Part shown: positions 34,857 to 43,340 of the stretch, one piece after another
Layout of the letters: each line of letters starts with the position of its first letter
Numbering within the stretch: position 1 is the first letter of the stretch
Assembly (NCBI GenBank): GCA_900546675.1
Contig: URDQ01000006.1
Location: 1 to 44,609, forward strand
DNA from: an uncultured Porphyromonas sp.
GTDB taxonomy: Bacteria > Bacteroidota > Bacteroidia > Bacteroidales > Porphyromonadaceae
Direction of reading: 5' to 3'
Length of the DNA: 44,609 bases
Notes under the pieces: generated by a model
Told to the model about the DNA's origin: nothing
Database searches by the model: none
The model's input: the letters and a program-made list of their open reading frames with translations, nothing else
Translations under genes and position numbers: made by a program

Positions 34857-37800
34857 ATGAAACTTCCTGAATTTGGTGTAAAACGACCCATTGCGGCGGC
34901 GATGATCTTCGTCGCCATACTGGTCATCGGTGTCTTCTCGCTGACGAAGCTACCGCTAGACTTGATGCCGAACATGGAGTTCCCCTCCCTGACGGTCATC
35001 ACGGTTTACCCAGGAGCCTCAGCGATAGAGGTCGAAGAGCAGGTCTCCAAGCCTCTGGAGGCGGTACTCTCCTCGGCGGAGAACCTCGTCGAGATCAAGT
35101 CTATCTCTAAGGAGAACGTATCCTTCATACAGCTCCGATACGAGTGGGAGGAGGATATTACGGCTGCGGCAAACAATGCTCGAGACCTCCTCGAGCTGGT
35201 CAAGTCCCGTATGCCGTCGCAAGCTTATACGCCGATCATCTACAAGATCAACTCCACCATGATGCCTATCCTCGGCTACGCAGTCAATGCAGACGAGAAC
35301 TACAATGGTCTAGAGGATATCGTAGAGGATCAGATCGCCTCAGCTCTGAGGAAGGTCGACGGCGTCGGTACGGTCATCTATCTAGGACAGCCTCAGCGTG
35401 AGATACGTGTCGAGATAGACCCTACGAGGATGCAGGCCTATGGCATGTCGGTGGCGCAGCTGTCGATGATGCTCAAGGCAAACAACGTCAACGTCCCCTC
35501 CGGCTTTGTCACAGAGGGTGCCTACGACTTCTCCGTGCGTATGCCTGGCAAGTACGAGAGTGTCGAGGAACTGGAGAATACCGTCATCAAGGCGGTCAAT
35601 GGTAAGGTAGTACGTATCAAAGATGTCGCTACCGTACGAGATACCTTTAAGGAGACCGATTCCTCTGCCTCTAACCATATAGGCAAGGGTATTGCCCTGC
35701 TCGTACAGAAGCAGTCTGGAGCCAATACGGTCGATGTGGTCGACGCAGTACGTGCTGAGATCACTGAGATACAGAAGGATCTACCCTCAGATGTACAGAT
35801 CTTTGAGGTGATAGGATCGGATGAGCTAGTTACCTCATCGATCAACAACCTGAGCTCGTCGATCTGGTATGCTCTGCTCTTCGTGACCCTAGTCGTCTTG
35901 CTCTTCCTACGAGAGTGGAAGTCCAGTCTCATCGTCTTCCTGACGATGCCCGTGTCGCTTATCTCAGCCTTTATCGTTATGGGGCTGCTCGGCTACACGA
36001 TCAATATCTTCTCACTCGTGGCACTCGTGATCGCTATCGGTATGGTGGTGGACAACGCCATCGTCGTACTCGAAAACATCACACAGCACATCGAGCGAGG
36101 CGCTATGCCCAAGCAAGCTGCCATATTTGGAGCTTCGGAGATGGGACTAGCCATTGCAGCCTCGACGCTGACCACGATTGTGGTGTTCCTCCCGCTCGTC
36201 TTTATGGGTGGTATCGTCGGTGTGATGTTTAAGCAGCTAGCCGTCCTGACGGTGACCTGTATGATCATCTCCCTCTTTACCGCACTGGCACTGACGCCGA
36301 TGCTCTCGAGCGTCTTGCTCAAGCCCGCACCTCGCAATGGCGAGGGCAAGAAGCACGGCAAGCTCTACAACTGGAGCGAGCGTATGTTCCAAAGCATCGA
36401 GCGTGTCTATCGCAACTTCCTCGGGTGGGCAGTCTTTCACAAAGGCATCACCCTCGTGTCAGCGCTCGTGATCTTTGCCATAGTACTTCTCTTAGGTAAG
36501 GCGGTCGGTACGGACTATATCCCCGACATCGATGCGGGCTCTATCTCCGTCCAGTTTGAGACTGAGCAGGGTACCTCCCATGCACTCACAGAGCAGGTAG
36601 GTAATCAGATCGTAGAGCTACTGCAGGAGCAAGTCCCTGAGATCACGGAGGGCGGTATAGCCAGCATCTCGGGACAGACGGAAGATGGTGCCCTCACGGC
36701 CGTCGGCTTTAAGGAGGGTAAGAATATCGGTACGATCTTCTGCCACCTCAAGCCCGTCGATGAGCGTAAGCGTAGCAGTCAGCAGATAGCAGACGATATA
36801 CGTCCGCTGATTGAGGCGATCCCTGAGATTGAGAAGGTGACCGTATCTGGTGGTAGTGCCATGGCGACAGCCCTGACCGGTAATAGAGCACCGATAGAGT
36901 TTGTCGTCTATGGCAAGAACCTAGACGAGATGAATGAGATCGCCTTTGAGATCGAGCGCAAGGCGAAGGAGCATCCTGAGTTTACCAATGTCGAGGCGCT
37001 TGTCTCGGCAGGCAATCGTGAGGTACACATCCTCGTGGACAAGGACAAAGCCTCTCAGATGGCTCTCAATCCTGGCGTGATCGGCTTGCAGGTACGTGAG
37101 AACCTCTATGGAGCTAAGGCGGGTGCCTATACCGAGGATGGTACCGACTACGATATACGCATACAGTATGCACCAGACTATCGTAACTCGATCAGCAAGC
37201 TGCGCGAGATGCAGGTGACCAACCTCCTGGGACAGCAGGTGCCACTCATTGCCGTGGCTGATATTCAGGAGAAGGAGGGCCCCGTACAGATCGAGCGACT
37301 CACCCAGCAGCGCTATGTCAAGGTCACAAGCAACCTCAACGGCGTCTCGCTAGGTGATGGAGCTAAGATTGCCGAGCAGATCATCGACGACCTCGAGACA
37401 CCACAAGGAGTGACCGTCTCACTAGGTGGTCAGGTGGAGGATCAGGGAGATACCTTCTCTTCGCTTAGACTCATCTTTTTGATTGGTCTGCTCCTAGTCT
37501 TTATGGTGATGGCTGCTCAGTTTGAGTCACTGCTCGATCCCTTTATCATCCTCTTTGCGATACCCTTTACCCTCGTAGGCGTTATCTTAGCCTTTCTCAT
37601 TACCGGTACCACGCTCAGTGTCGTGACCTTCATCGGTCTCATCATGCTAGTCGGTATCGTGGTGAACAATGGTATCGTCCTCGTGGACTACAGCAATATG
37701 CTCGTACGCCGTGGCTATACGATACGAGATGCGGTGATGGAGTCTGGTCGCTCACGCTTGCGCCCTGTCTTGATGACCTCTATGACCACCATACTCGGTA

Positions 37801-37997
37801 TGCTACCTATGGCACTCAGTAGAGGTATGGGCCGGGAGCTCTACGCACCGCTAGGCATCACCATCATCGGAGGTCTCCTGATCTCTATGCTCGTGACGCT
37901 CATCTTGGTGCCCACAGCCTATGCCGCTGTACACCAGCGCAAGCTCAATAGAGAGCGCAAAGTAACTAGATTGAGGAAACATATTGAGAATAACTAA
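34857..37997 (+). CDS. RND multidrug/solute efflux transporter (HAE1-like)
   Basis: A proton-driven inner-membrane pump of 1046 residues with the twelve-span, two-half RND layout and two large periplasmic loops. The first span follows FGVKRPIAAAMIF. The proton-relay site in span 4 reads VVDNAIVVLEN, with Asp399 and Asn400 where AcrB has two Asp. In span 10, AcrB's Lys is replaced by Asn (VVNNGIVLVDY, 937-938). This variant relay is, from memory, common in HAE1-like pumps outside the AcrB branch. Substrate is unknown; drugs, bile acids, dyes or lipid-like compounds are all possible. It is followed two bases later by a small PII-like gene. Confidence 0.94.
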   Translation: MKLPEFGVKRPIAAAMIFVAILVIGVFSLTKLPLDLMPNMEFPSLTVITVYPGASAIEVEEQVSKPLEAVLSSAENLVEIKSISKENVSFIQLRYEWEEDITAAANNARDLLELVKSRMPSQAYTPIIYKINSTMMPILGYAVNADENYNGLEDIVEDQIASALRKVDGVGTVIYLGQPQREIRVEIDPTRMQAYGMSVAQLSMMLKANNVNVPSGFVTEGAYDFSVRMPGKYESVEELENTVIKAVNGKVVRIKDVATVRDTFKETDSSASNHIGKGIALLVQKQSGANTVDVVDAVRAEITEIQKDLPSDVQIFEVIGSDELVTSSINNLSSSIWYALLFVTLVVLLFLREWKSSLIVFLTMPVSLISAFIVMGLLGYTINIFSLVALVIAIGMVVDNAIVVLENITQHIERGAMPKQAAIFGASEMGLAIAASTLTTIVVFLPLVFMGGIVGVMFKQLAVLTVTCMIISLFTALALTPMLSSVLLKPAPRNGEGKKHGKLYNWSERMFQSIERVYRNFLGWAVFHKGITLVSALVIFAIVLLLGKAVGTDYIPDIDAGSISVQFETEQGTSHALTEQVGNQIVELLQEQVPEITEGGIASISGQTEDGALTAVGFKEGKNIGTIFCHLKPVDERKRSSQQIADDIRPLIEAIPEIEKVTVSGGSAMATALTGNRAPIEFVVYGKNLDEMNEIAFEIERKAKEHPEFTNVEALVSAGNREVHILVDKDKASQMALNPGVIGLQVRENLYGAKAGAYTEDGTDYDIRIQYAPDYRNSISKLREMQVTNLLGQQVPLIAVADIQEKEGPVQIERLTQQRYVKVTSNLNGVSLGDGAKIAEQIIDDLETPQGVTVSLGGQVEDQGDTFSSLRLIFLIGLLLVFMVMAAQFESLLDPFIILFAIPFTLVGVILAFLITGTTLSVVTFIGLIMLVGIVVNNGIVLVDYSNMLVRRGYTIRDAVMESGRSRLRPVLMTSMTTILGMLPMALSRGMGRELYAPLGITIIGGLLISMLVTLILVPTAYAAVHQRKLNRERKVTRLRKHIENN

Positions 37998-37999
37998 GT

Positions 38000-38350
38000 A
38001 TGAGATTTATATATATCACCTGCAATGTCAGTATGCAGGAGCAGATGGAGTCGCTCCTGCGGGAGCTGGAGATAAGCGTCTATCAGGTCATCCCGAAGGC
38101 ACTCGCTGAGAGCAACTTCGACATCCCGCACAAGGATACCGCCGTATGGCCAGGCTTCAACACATGCCTGCTGGTGCAGGAGGCAGACGTCACCAAGAGT
38201 GATGCCCTCCTGGAGCGGATCCGCGAGATGAATGCTCAGGCATACAACAACAGCGAGCTCGTCGCTGCATACCTTTGGTCTGTCGATGACCACGTAGCGC
38301 CCGAGCCCATCACGCCCGTGCAGGAGCGTGACCCATTAAGTGGAGCGTAA
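38000..38350 (+). CDS. Small PII-like protein at the end of the efflux operon
   Basis: A 116-residue cytosolic protein starting two bases after the pump's stop codon, so certainly in the operon. It resembles small proteins that I recall in Bacteroidetes next to RND genes: N-terminal strand FIYITCNVSM, then His44, VWPG (49-52), an alternating hydrophobic strand (NTCLLVQEADV) and a final LVAAYLWSVDD strand. The strand-helix-strand order fits the GlnB/CutA-like (PII superfamily) ferredoxin-like fold. No ATP-loop or uridylylation site is recognisable. It might sense a ligand and tune the pump; that is inference. Confidence 0.7.
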   Translation: MRFIYITCNVSMQEQMESLLRELEISVYQVIPKALAESNFDIPHKDTAVWPGFNTCLLVQEADVTKSDALLERIREMNAQAYNNSELVAAYLWSVDDHVAPEPITPVQERDPLSGA

Positions 38351-38378
38351 GGCTACATTTAGTATGTGATTGGAGAGG

Positions 38379-38409
38379 ATGCGTCAGAGTCGTTTGTACT
38401 CTGGCGCAT
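38379..38409 (+). terminator. First hairpin after the efflux operon
   Basis: ATGCGTCAGAGT pairs with ACTCTGGCGCAT (12 bp with one G-T) around a 7-base loop, followed by TCTTGTGTG. It is about 30 bases after the last stop codon and is the likely end of the plus-strand operon. Confidence 0.7.
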
Positions 38410-38427
38410 TCTTGTGTGTATACCTCT

Positions 38428-38456
38428 GGAGACTGTTGTAAAAGTCAACAGTCTCC
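38428..38456. terminator. Second hairpin between convergent units
   Basis: A perfect 11-bp stem (GGAGACTGTTG/CAACAGTCTCC) with a 7-base loop. It lies between the efflux operon and the oppositely directed polysaccharide locus and could act on either strand. There is no strong T run, so termination is likely but not proved. Confidence 0.55.
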
Positions 38457-38551
38457 TCTGAGCAGTGCGCTTCAATAGTCCCTAGACAAAAGCAATCCGC
38501 TCATACCTAGAACGGGCTACTCGGGAGTTTTTTAGGATTAGGGGTAGAGCT

Positions 38552-39220
38552 TTAGTCCTCTCCAGTAAATGTCTCGGAGGTCTCACCCGTTGCCGAGGAG
38601 ACATCTTTCATCTGGAGCGTTAGACCGACTGTCTTGAAGAGGATCTTGAGGTCTAGTGCCAAGGAGAGGTGACGTACATACCATGCGTCATACTTAAAGC
38701 GATGCTGGTAACTCAGCTTGTTGCGACCATTGATCTGCGCTAAGCCTGTGATGCCAGGGCGCACCTCATAGCGCACGCGTTGTTCCGGAGTGATCTCTAT
38801 CGCATCGCCCTCGATAGAGACACTGATGATCTCCACCTTCCTGCGCTTCGTAGGGATCTGACGGTAAGTAGCTAGGAAGGGGCGAGGACCCACGAGACTC
38901 ATATCACCCCGTAGTACATTCCACAGCTGTGGAAGTTCGTCGATGGAAGTCTTGCGGATAAATCGCCCCATAGCGGTCAGTCGCTTCGCATCGGGGAGCA
39001 GGTTGCCCGCAGCGTCTCGCTCATCGGTCATCGACTTGAACTTGTACATATTAAAGAGTCGCTCACCTCGTCCAGGTCTTGCTTGGGAAAAGAAAATCCC
39101 CGCCCCCTTATTGGCAAAGGACATCACCACAATCACCACGAGAAGCAGTGGAGACAGGATGATGAGTCCTAGCAAGGAGCAGATGATATCTAGAAGTCGC
39201 TTGATATAGTTACGATACAT
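38552..39220 (-). CDS. Phosphoglycosyl transferase (bacterial sugar transferase, PglC/WcaJ-like)
   Basis: Starts polysaccharide assembly by moving a sugar phosphate from a UDP-sugar to undecaprenyl phosphate at the inner membrane. The 222-residue protein is the compact monotopic form: one hydrophobic re-entrant segment at about 13-34, the QARPGR motif near 46-51, the catalytic Asp94-Glu95 pair (SIDELPQLWNVLRGDMSLVGPRP) and VRPGITGLAQINGRN. Between RPFLATYRQI and TPEQRVRYEVRPG lies an extra stretch of about 20 residues (123-143) rich in charged and beta-branched residues that I do not expect in the family. It is the last gene of the locus, six bases after the glycosyltransferase upstream. Confidence 0.92.
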   Translation of the reverse strand: MYRNYIKRLLDIICSLLGLIILSPLLLVVIVVMSFANKGAGIFFSQARPGRGERLFNMYKFKSMTDERDAAGNLLPDAKRLTAMGRFIRKTSIDELPQLWNVLRGDMSLVGPRPFLATYRQIPTKRRKVEIISVSIEGDAIEITPEQRVRYEVRPGITGLAQINGRNKLSYQHRFKYDAWYVRHLSLALDLKILFKTVGLTLQMKDVSSATGETSETFTGED

Positions 39221-39226
39221 ACCAGT

Positions 39227-40222
39227 CTATGCTACAGGGGGAAGTATGTGAGCAATCAAGCCGAAGAGCCAAGGTGCGTGGTGTGCTATGCAGATGAGCG
39301 GAGCACCCTTACGACCCGCATAACGCATGAGGAGCTTGTGGTCTTCCGACTGCTCCATACGCCGCGTGTACGCTTTGAGTTCGGAAACCTTGCCATAGCG
39401 AGCGACCATGCGTAGGCCTGCTCGGTAGAAGTCTGAGGCTAGCGTCAAGTAGACCGAGTCTAGATCTTTTATCTCCTTGGCGCACTCGAGCAATCTAAAG
39501 GAGCCCTCTAGGCGGGAGATGCCTCGGAGATGGAGTGTGTTGGGATTGTGAATTGTAGACTCTGCTCTCTGGTAGTAGTAATAAGCTACGATAGGGACGA
39601 GGAGTACTTGCTCGGCAAAGGCTGTGTAGTGCCAGTAGAAGAGCGCATCCTCATGGAGCAGCCCCTCCATAAATCGAGCCTGATGCTTCTCCAGCATAGT
39701 GCGTCGCCACAGAAAGGGACAGACACTGCCCGATAAGTTGTGCTGTGTCAAGAGTACTCTCCCGTCGGTACACTGGAGTTGATCAAAGTCATGTGCCGAG
39801 CTGTCCAACCACTCAGAGGGGACCTCTTCCTCTTCGCTGCGATTGCGTACGCCAAAGCAGAGTATATCGTACGACTCCTCCGCAACGAGCGAGAGAAGGT
39901 AATCAGCGGCAACACTATCGACCCAGTCGTCGGCATCGACAAACCATACGTAAGCTCCCTGAGCCACCTCCAAGCCTTTATTGCGAGCTGCGGACTGCCC
40001 TTGATTGGTCTGGGTGATGACCCTGATGGTCTGCTCTGGGTGCTGCGCTTGGTAGTCGGTCACCACCTCCAGTGTCTCATCTTGACTCCCATCGTTGATC
40101 ACGATGATCTCCAGCGCTGTCGTAGCATCAGGGATCGTGACGAGAGAGTCTAAGCAACGAACGATGGTCTTCGCGCCATTATATACAGGTATGATGACAG
40201 AGAGAGGTAGTTCTACACTCAT
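39227..40222 (-). CDS. Glycosyltransferase family 2
   Basis: A GT-A fold enzyme of 331 residues adding one sugar to a lipid-linked oligosaccharide. The N-terminal domain shows SVIIPVYNGAKTI, the INDGSQDET nucleotide-sugar motif, NQGQSAARNKGLEVAQGAYVWFVDADDW with the metal-binding Asp-Ala-Asp, and the later ENALFYW-like acidic site (HEDALFYWHY). The C-terminal part is helical without membrane spans. Its ATG overlaps the preceding gene's stop (ATGA). Donor and acceptor are unknown. Confidence 0.9.
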   Translation of the reverse strand: MSVELPLSVIIPVYNGAKTIVRCLDSLVTIPDATTALEIIVINDGSQDETLEVVTDYQAQHPEQTIRVITQTNQGQSAARNKGLEVAQGAYVWFVDADDWVDSVAADYLLSLVAEESYDILCFGVRNRSEEEEVPSEWLDSSAHDFDQLQCTDGRVLLTQHNLSGSVCPFLWRRTMLEKHQARFMEGLLHEDALFYWHYTAFAEQVLLVPIVAYYYYQRAESTIHNPNTLHLRGISRLEGSFRLLECAKEIKDLDSVYLTLASDFYRAGLRMVARYGKVSELKAYTRRMEQSEDHKLLMRYAGRKGAPLICIAHHAPWLFGLIAHILPPVA

Positions 40223-41067
40223 AGCTTCGCATCCTTAGGAATATAGCGCGCATTGACCTCTTTGCGCTCAGCATCGCACCACCAGCCCCACTTGTTGAAG
40301 TACTTGATCATCGAGGAGATGTGGTGACATAGGAGCTTAGCATCGTGATAAGAGCCTCGGCTGTGGACATGTGTGATCTTAGCCTCGGGATGACAGATCG
40401 TCTTAGAGATCTGCCCGATGCGTCTAGAGAGATCGATATCCTCGACATACATAAAGAAGCGCTCGTCGAAGCCCCCCACACGCTCCAATATTGCCATACG
40501 TGTAAACATAAAGCAACCTGACAGATAGGGCACCTCTACTGGCTCGCTGTAGTCTAGCCAATGCATCTCGTAGCGCCTATTGATCTTGTCGCGTACCCAC
40601 TGACTGCAAGAGAAGCGGCGCAAGAGCACATCCCACGGTCTAGGTAGGAGCTTGCAGAGCTGCTGCGGACGACCATCGGGGTAGGAGACAAAAGGCGATA
40701 CGAGTCCTACCTCCTCGTGTGCCTCCATATAGGAAGTCAAGGTGTCTAGTACTGTCTCGCCAAAGCGCACATCGGGATTGATGATCACATGGTATCGTGC
40801 TCCCTGGTCGTGGGCTAGGCGTATGGCTATGTTGTGAGCCTTGCCAAAGCCTAGGTTGCTCGGCTGATGCTCATAGTAGATACGTCCCTTGCCTATGGGC
40901 AGGTCTGCTAGGAAGCGTAGCGCATCTGTGGGCGAATTGTCAATCAAGTAGAGATGCTTGTCGGTCTCCACCTGAGGCTGAGAGGGCATTCGAAAGAAGT
41001 CCTCAATAATCTGCTCCACAAAGAAGGCATTGCTCTTGTAGAGTACTATAGAGCCAGTTGTTAGCAC
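40219..41067 (-). CDS. Glycosyltransferase family 2 (rhamnosyltransferase-like)
   Basis: A 282-residue GT-A enzyme of the WbbL/rhamnosyltransferase-like branch. Visible are SIVLYKSN at the N-terminus, NLGFGKAHNIAI, the metal motif NPDV (in HVIINPDVRFG), YLSGCFMFTR and the active-site stretch FFMYVEDIDLSRRI with its Glu-Asp. No membrane span. It lies 27 bases after the GT4 gene and overlaps the next gene by four bases. The sugar is likely a deoxyhexose from the family resemblance only. Confidence 0.9.
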   Translation of the reverse strand: MLTTGSIVLYKSNAFFVEQIIEDFFRMPSQPQVETDKHLYLIDNSPTDALRFLADLPIGKGRIYYEHQPSNLGFGKAHNIAIRLAHDQGARYHVIINPDVRFGETVLDTLTSYMEAHEEVGLVSPFVSYPDGRPQQLCKLLPRPWDVLLRRFSCSQWVRDKINRRYEMHWLDYSEPVEVPYLSGCFMFTRMAILERVGGFDERFFMYVEDIDLSRRIGQISKTICHPEAKITHVHSRGSYHDAKLLCHHISSMIKYFNKWGWWCDAERKEVNARYIPKDAKL

Positions 41068-41094
41068 CTAATTATTATCTACGCTAGTTATGAG

Positions 41095-42276
41095 TTATCC
41101 AAGATACTTACGCAGGAGTTGCTGGTAGATGCGGTGGTACTGTAGTGCCATACGCTGACGGCCATACAGACGACCCATCTCCAGAGCCTCTTGTCTATCA
41201 AACGCTACAGAGGGTGCTTTTAGTATACAATCGGCACATTGAGATACATTCCCTAAGTCAAATCGTAGAGCAGCCATCTGTGGTACAGATTCCAAAATCT
41301 CGCCAAAGATAGGCAAATTCGAGTGAATAGCTACGCAGCCCGATGCGACGCCCTCTATGACATTGAGCGGTAAGCCCTCAGCATGACTGGCCGTGATTAG
41401 GGCATCTGAAGCGCCTAGATAGTCCGCTACACGATCGGTAAAGCCGACAAACTGCACCTGCTCACCCAGAGGCTTCGCTAGCTGCTTACAGCGTCGCTCT
41501 AGAGGACCCTTGCCGAGGATCAGGAGGCGTAAGTCACTCGGTAGCTGGTGCCGTCTCTTTAGTCGGCGCAAGGCGCGTAGGATGAGCTCAGGATCCTTGC
41601 GCTTGATGAGTGACCCGCAATAGGTGATGATATATCCCTGCTCGGGAAGATCTAGCTGGCGACGTAGCTCCATCTGCTCGGAGGGACTGGCGGGAGGCAT
41701 AAAGAGTGCATTGTCTATCCCATTGGGAGCGACGTAGACATTGACCTTAGTGGGGAGCGACTTGCGGTAGTAGTCACGACAGACGTGCGAGACGCAGACC
41801 ACCTCACGGTGACGAGACAAGACGCGCATCAGACGACGACACATATAGCTACCGAGCAAGCGTCCCTTGCCGTAGGTGAAGTCTAGCTTAGCGATGTTGT
41901 GCTGGGTCGTCAGCAGTATATAGCGATGAGTCAGATAACTGGTGACGATGTCTGGCTGGTAGGTGTGACTGTGCACCAGTGTGATGTCGTAGTGCTGTAG
42001 GCACTCGTCGAGTAGCCTTGCCGCAGATCGGGGGAATAGCTCCAGTTGCCCTCGTGTGAAGCCCAGCTCGATGATCTCGCACCCCAGCGCTTGCAGTTCG
42101 TCAGCCATCGCCTCGCCTTGAGGCTCTAGTGAGCAGAGCTGTATGATGTAAGGCTTGTAGTAGCCTGCAGGTAGTCCTGCGACGATGTCTCGCACCACAA
42201 AGAGAGGTCCTTGCGGGCGGATCTGATTCACCACAAAGGCAATCGCTCTAGGCGATGTAGACTCATTGGTTACCAT
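41095..42276 (-). CDS. Glycosyltransferase family 4
   Basis: A GT-B fold retaining enzyme of 393 residues. The N-terminal half has the acceptor-side Rossmann domain (VVNQIRPQGPLFVVRDIVAGL). The C-terminal half has the donor site: YCGSLIKRKDPELILRAL, LLILGKGPLE, and ITASHAEGLPLNVIEGVASG, with the Glu-x7-Glu pair. Its ATG lies inside the end of the polymerase gene (7-base overlap), which argues for translational coupling. Sugar specificity is unknown. Confidence 0.91.
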   Translation of the reverse strand: MVTNESTSPRAIAFVVNQIRPQGPLFVVRDIVAGLPAGYYKPYIIQLCSLEPQGEAMADELQALGCEIIELGFTRGQLELFPRSAARLLDECLQHYDITLVHSHTYQPDIVTSYLTHRYILLTTQHNIAKLDFTYGKGRLLGSYMCRRLMRVLSRHREVVCVSHVCRDYYRKSLPTKVNVYVAPNGIDNALFMPPASPSEQMELRRQLDLPEQGYIITYCGSLIKRKDPELILRALRRLKRRHQLPSDLRLLILGKGPLERRCKQLAKPLGEQVQFVGFTDRVADYLGASDALITASHAEGLPLNVIEGVASGCVAIHSNLPIFGEILESVPQMAALRFDLGNVSQCADCILKAPSVAFDRQEALEMGRLYGRQRMALQYHRIYQQLLRKYLG

Positions 42277-43340
42277 AGCGTAGGGGTGTAGATGTATTCG
42301 TCATAGATCCATCGGTAGGTATGGAGGGCGCTGCCAGGATCCATCACATTGTTGACCGTGAAAATGAAGTAAAGGATCATCACGCCAGCAATAGCCAGCT
42401 GATACCACCGATCCTTTACCGAGAGAAGGAGGTTAGGCAGTGCCACGCAGATCATAATGCCTGGATTGTACATAAAGCGCATAGCCACGCTTGACGAGAG
42501 GGTACAGTTGTAGATCATACTACTGAAGGCGATGAGTAGGATCGCTAGATGTGTCACCCGATCACGCTCCTTATCTAGATAGAGTGACCCGATGAGTAGA
42601 AGGAGCGTCATCCCGTTTTGAACCAATATATTGACCCAACCCTGGTGTGTATCCCACTCCTGACCAGATATGTAAAAGGCATAGCGCCCTGGTAGCATTG
42701 GCTCCAATATATGCCCTACAAGCTCAAAGAGCGGGTTGCCCACAGCGAGCGTTACCACGAGCAGTGCCGTCAGCACCCGCCAGTCCCACCGTATAGACAT
42801 CAGCGGTAAGAGGATAAACCATATCACCGAGGAACTGTGTACTAGACAGGAGAGAACCACCCACAGGAAGAAGCGCCAGTAGCGCCGCTCCACATAGTGA
42901 TGAAAGGCTGCAAAGGTGATCATCAGAGCAAGGCACTGTCGCACCCCATTGAGCGTCTCTAGATAGCCTGTATTAAAGAGGACAAAGAAGAGGATCCCTA
43001 GCGGATAGGAGATGGAGAGTCGCCGTATGCCCTGAAAGAATAGAGCGATCGTGACGGCTGAGGTGAGTATCATGAAGGATCGAAAGCTCAGCCCTATGGC
43101 GCGCATTCCAAGTATTAAGCCCCGCCACAACGGCTCAAAAGCCTGAAAGGACTCAGACGAGATCCAGTTGTACCCATTCTCATACACCTCGTAGTCCTGT
43201 CCCAGTCCGACACGCAGACCAGCGAAGCCAACCAGTAGCGTAAAGGTAAAGAGCTGGTATAGCCCCTCAAAGCGCTGGTCTCTGTAGTACAGCGCCGTGA
43301 AGAGGAGCAGCAAGCTCAGGAAGATGACGTAGGGGATCAC
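42270..43340 (-). CDS. EpsG/Wzy-type polysaccharide polymerase
   Basis: A polytopic inner-membrane protein that probably links repeat units into a chain. I chose the GTG at 43338-43340, which overlaps the upstream stop as GTGA. The longer frame beginning at 43421 would run 85 bases into the neighbour and adds a polar, unlikely N-terminus. From this start it has 356 residues and about ten hydrophobic segments, with the EpsG-family text FAGLRVGLGQDYEVYENGYNW after the first two spans. Members of this family are highly divergent, so the call rests on topology, that motif and the surrounding glycosyltransferases. Confidence 0.85.
   Translation of the reverse strand: MIPYVIFLSLLLLFTALYYRDQRFEGLYQLFTFTLLVGFAGLRVGLGQDYEVYENGYNWISSESFQAFEPLWRGLILGMRAIGLSFRSFMILTSAVTIALFFQGIRRLSISYPLGILFFVLFNTGYLETLNGVRQCLALMITFAAFHHYVERRYWRFFLWVVLSCLVHSSSVIWFILLPLMSIRWDWRVLTALLVVTLAVGNPLFELVGHILEPMLPGRYAFYISGQEWDTHQGWVNILVQNGMTLLLLIGSLYLDKERDRVTHLAILLIAFSSMIYNCTLSSSVAMRFMYNPGIMICVALPNLLLSVKDRWYQLAIAGVMILYFIFTVNNVMDPGSALHTYRWIYDEYIYTPTLW

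Noticed and set aside
39740..40153. 137-residue plus-strand open frame opposite the GT2 gene
   Set aside because: Antisense shadow; the minus-strand frame has clear glycosyltransferase motifs.
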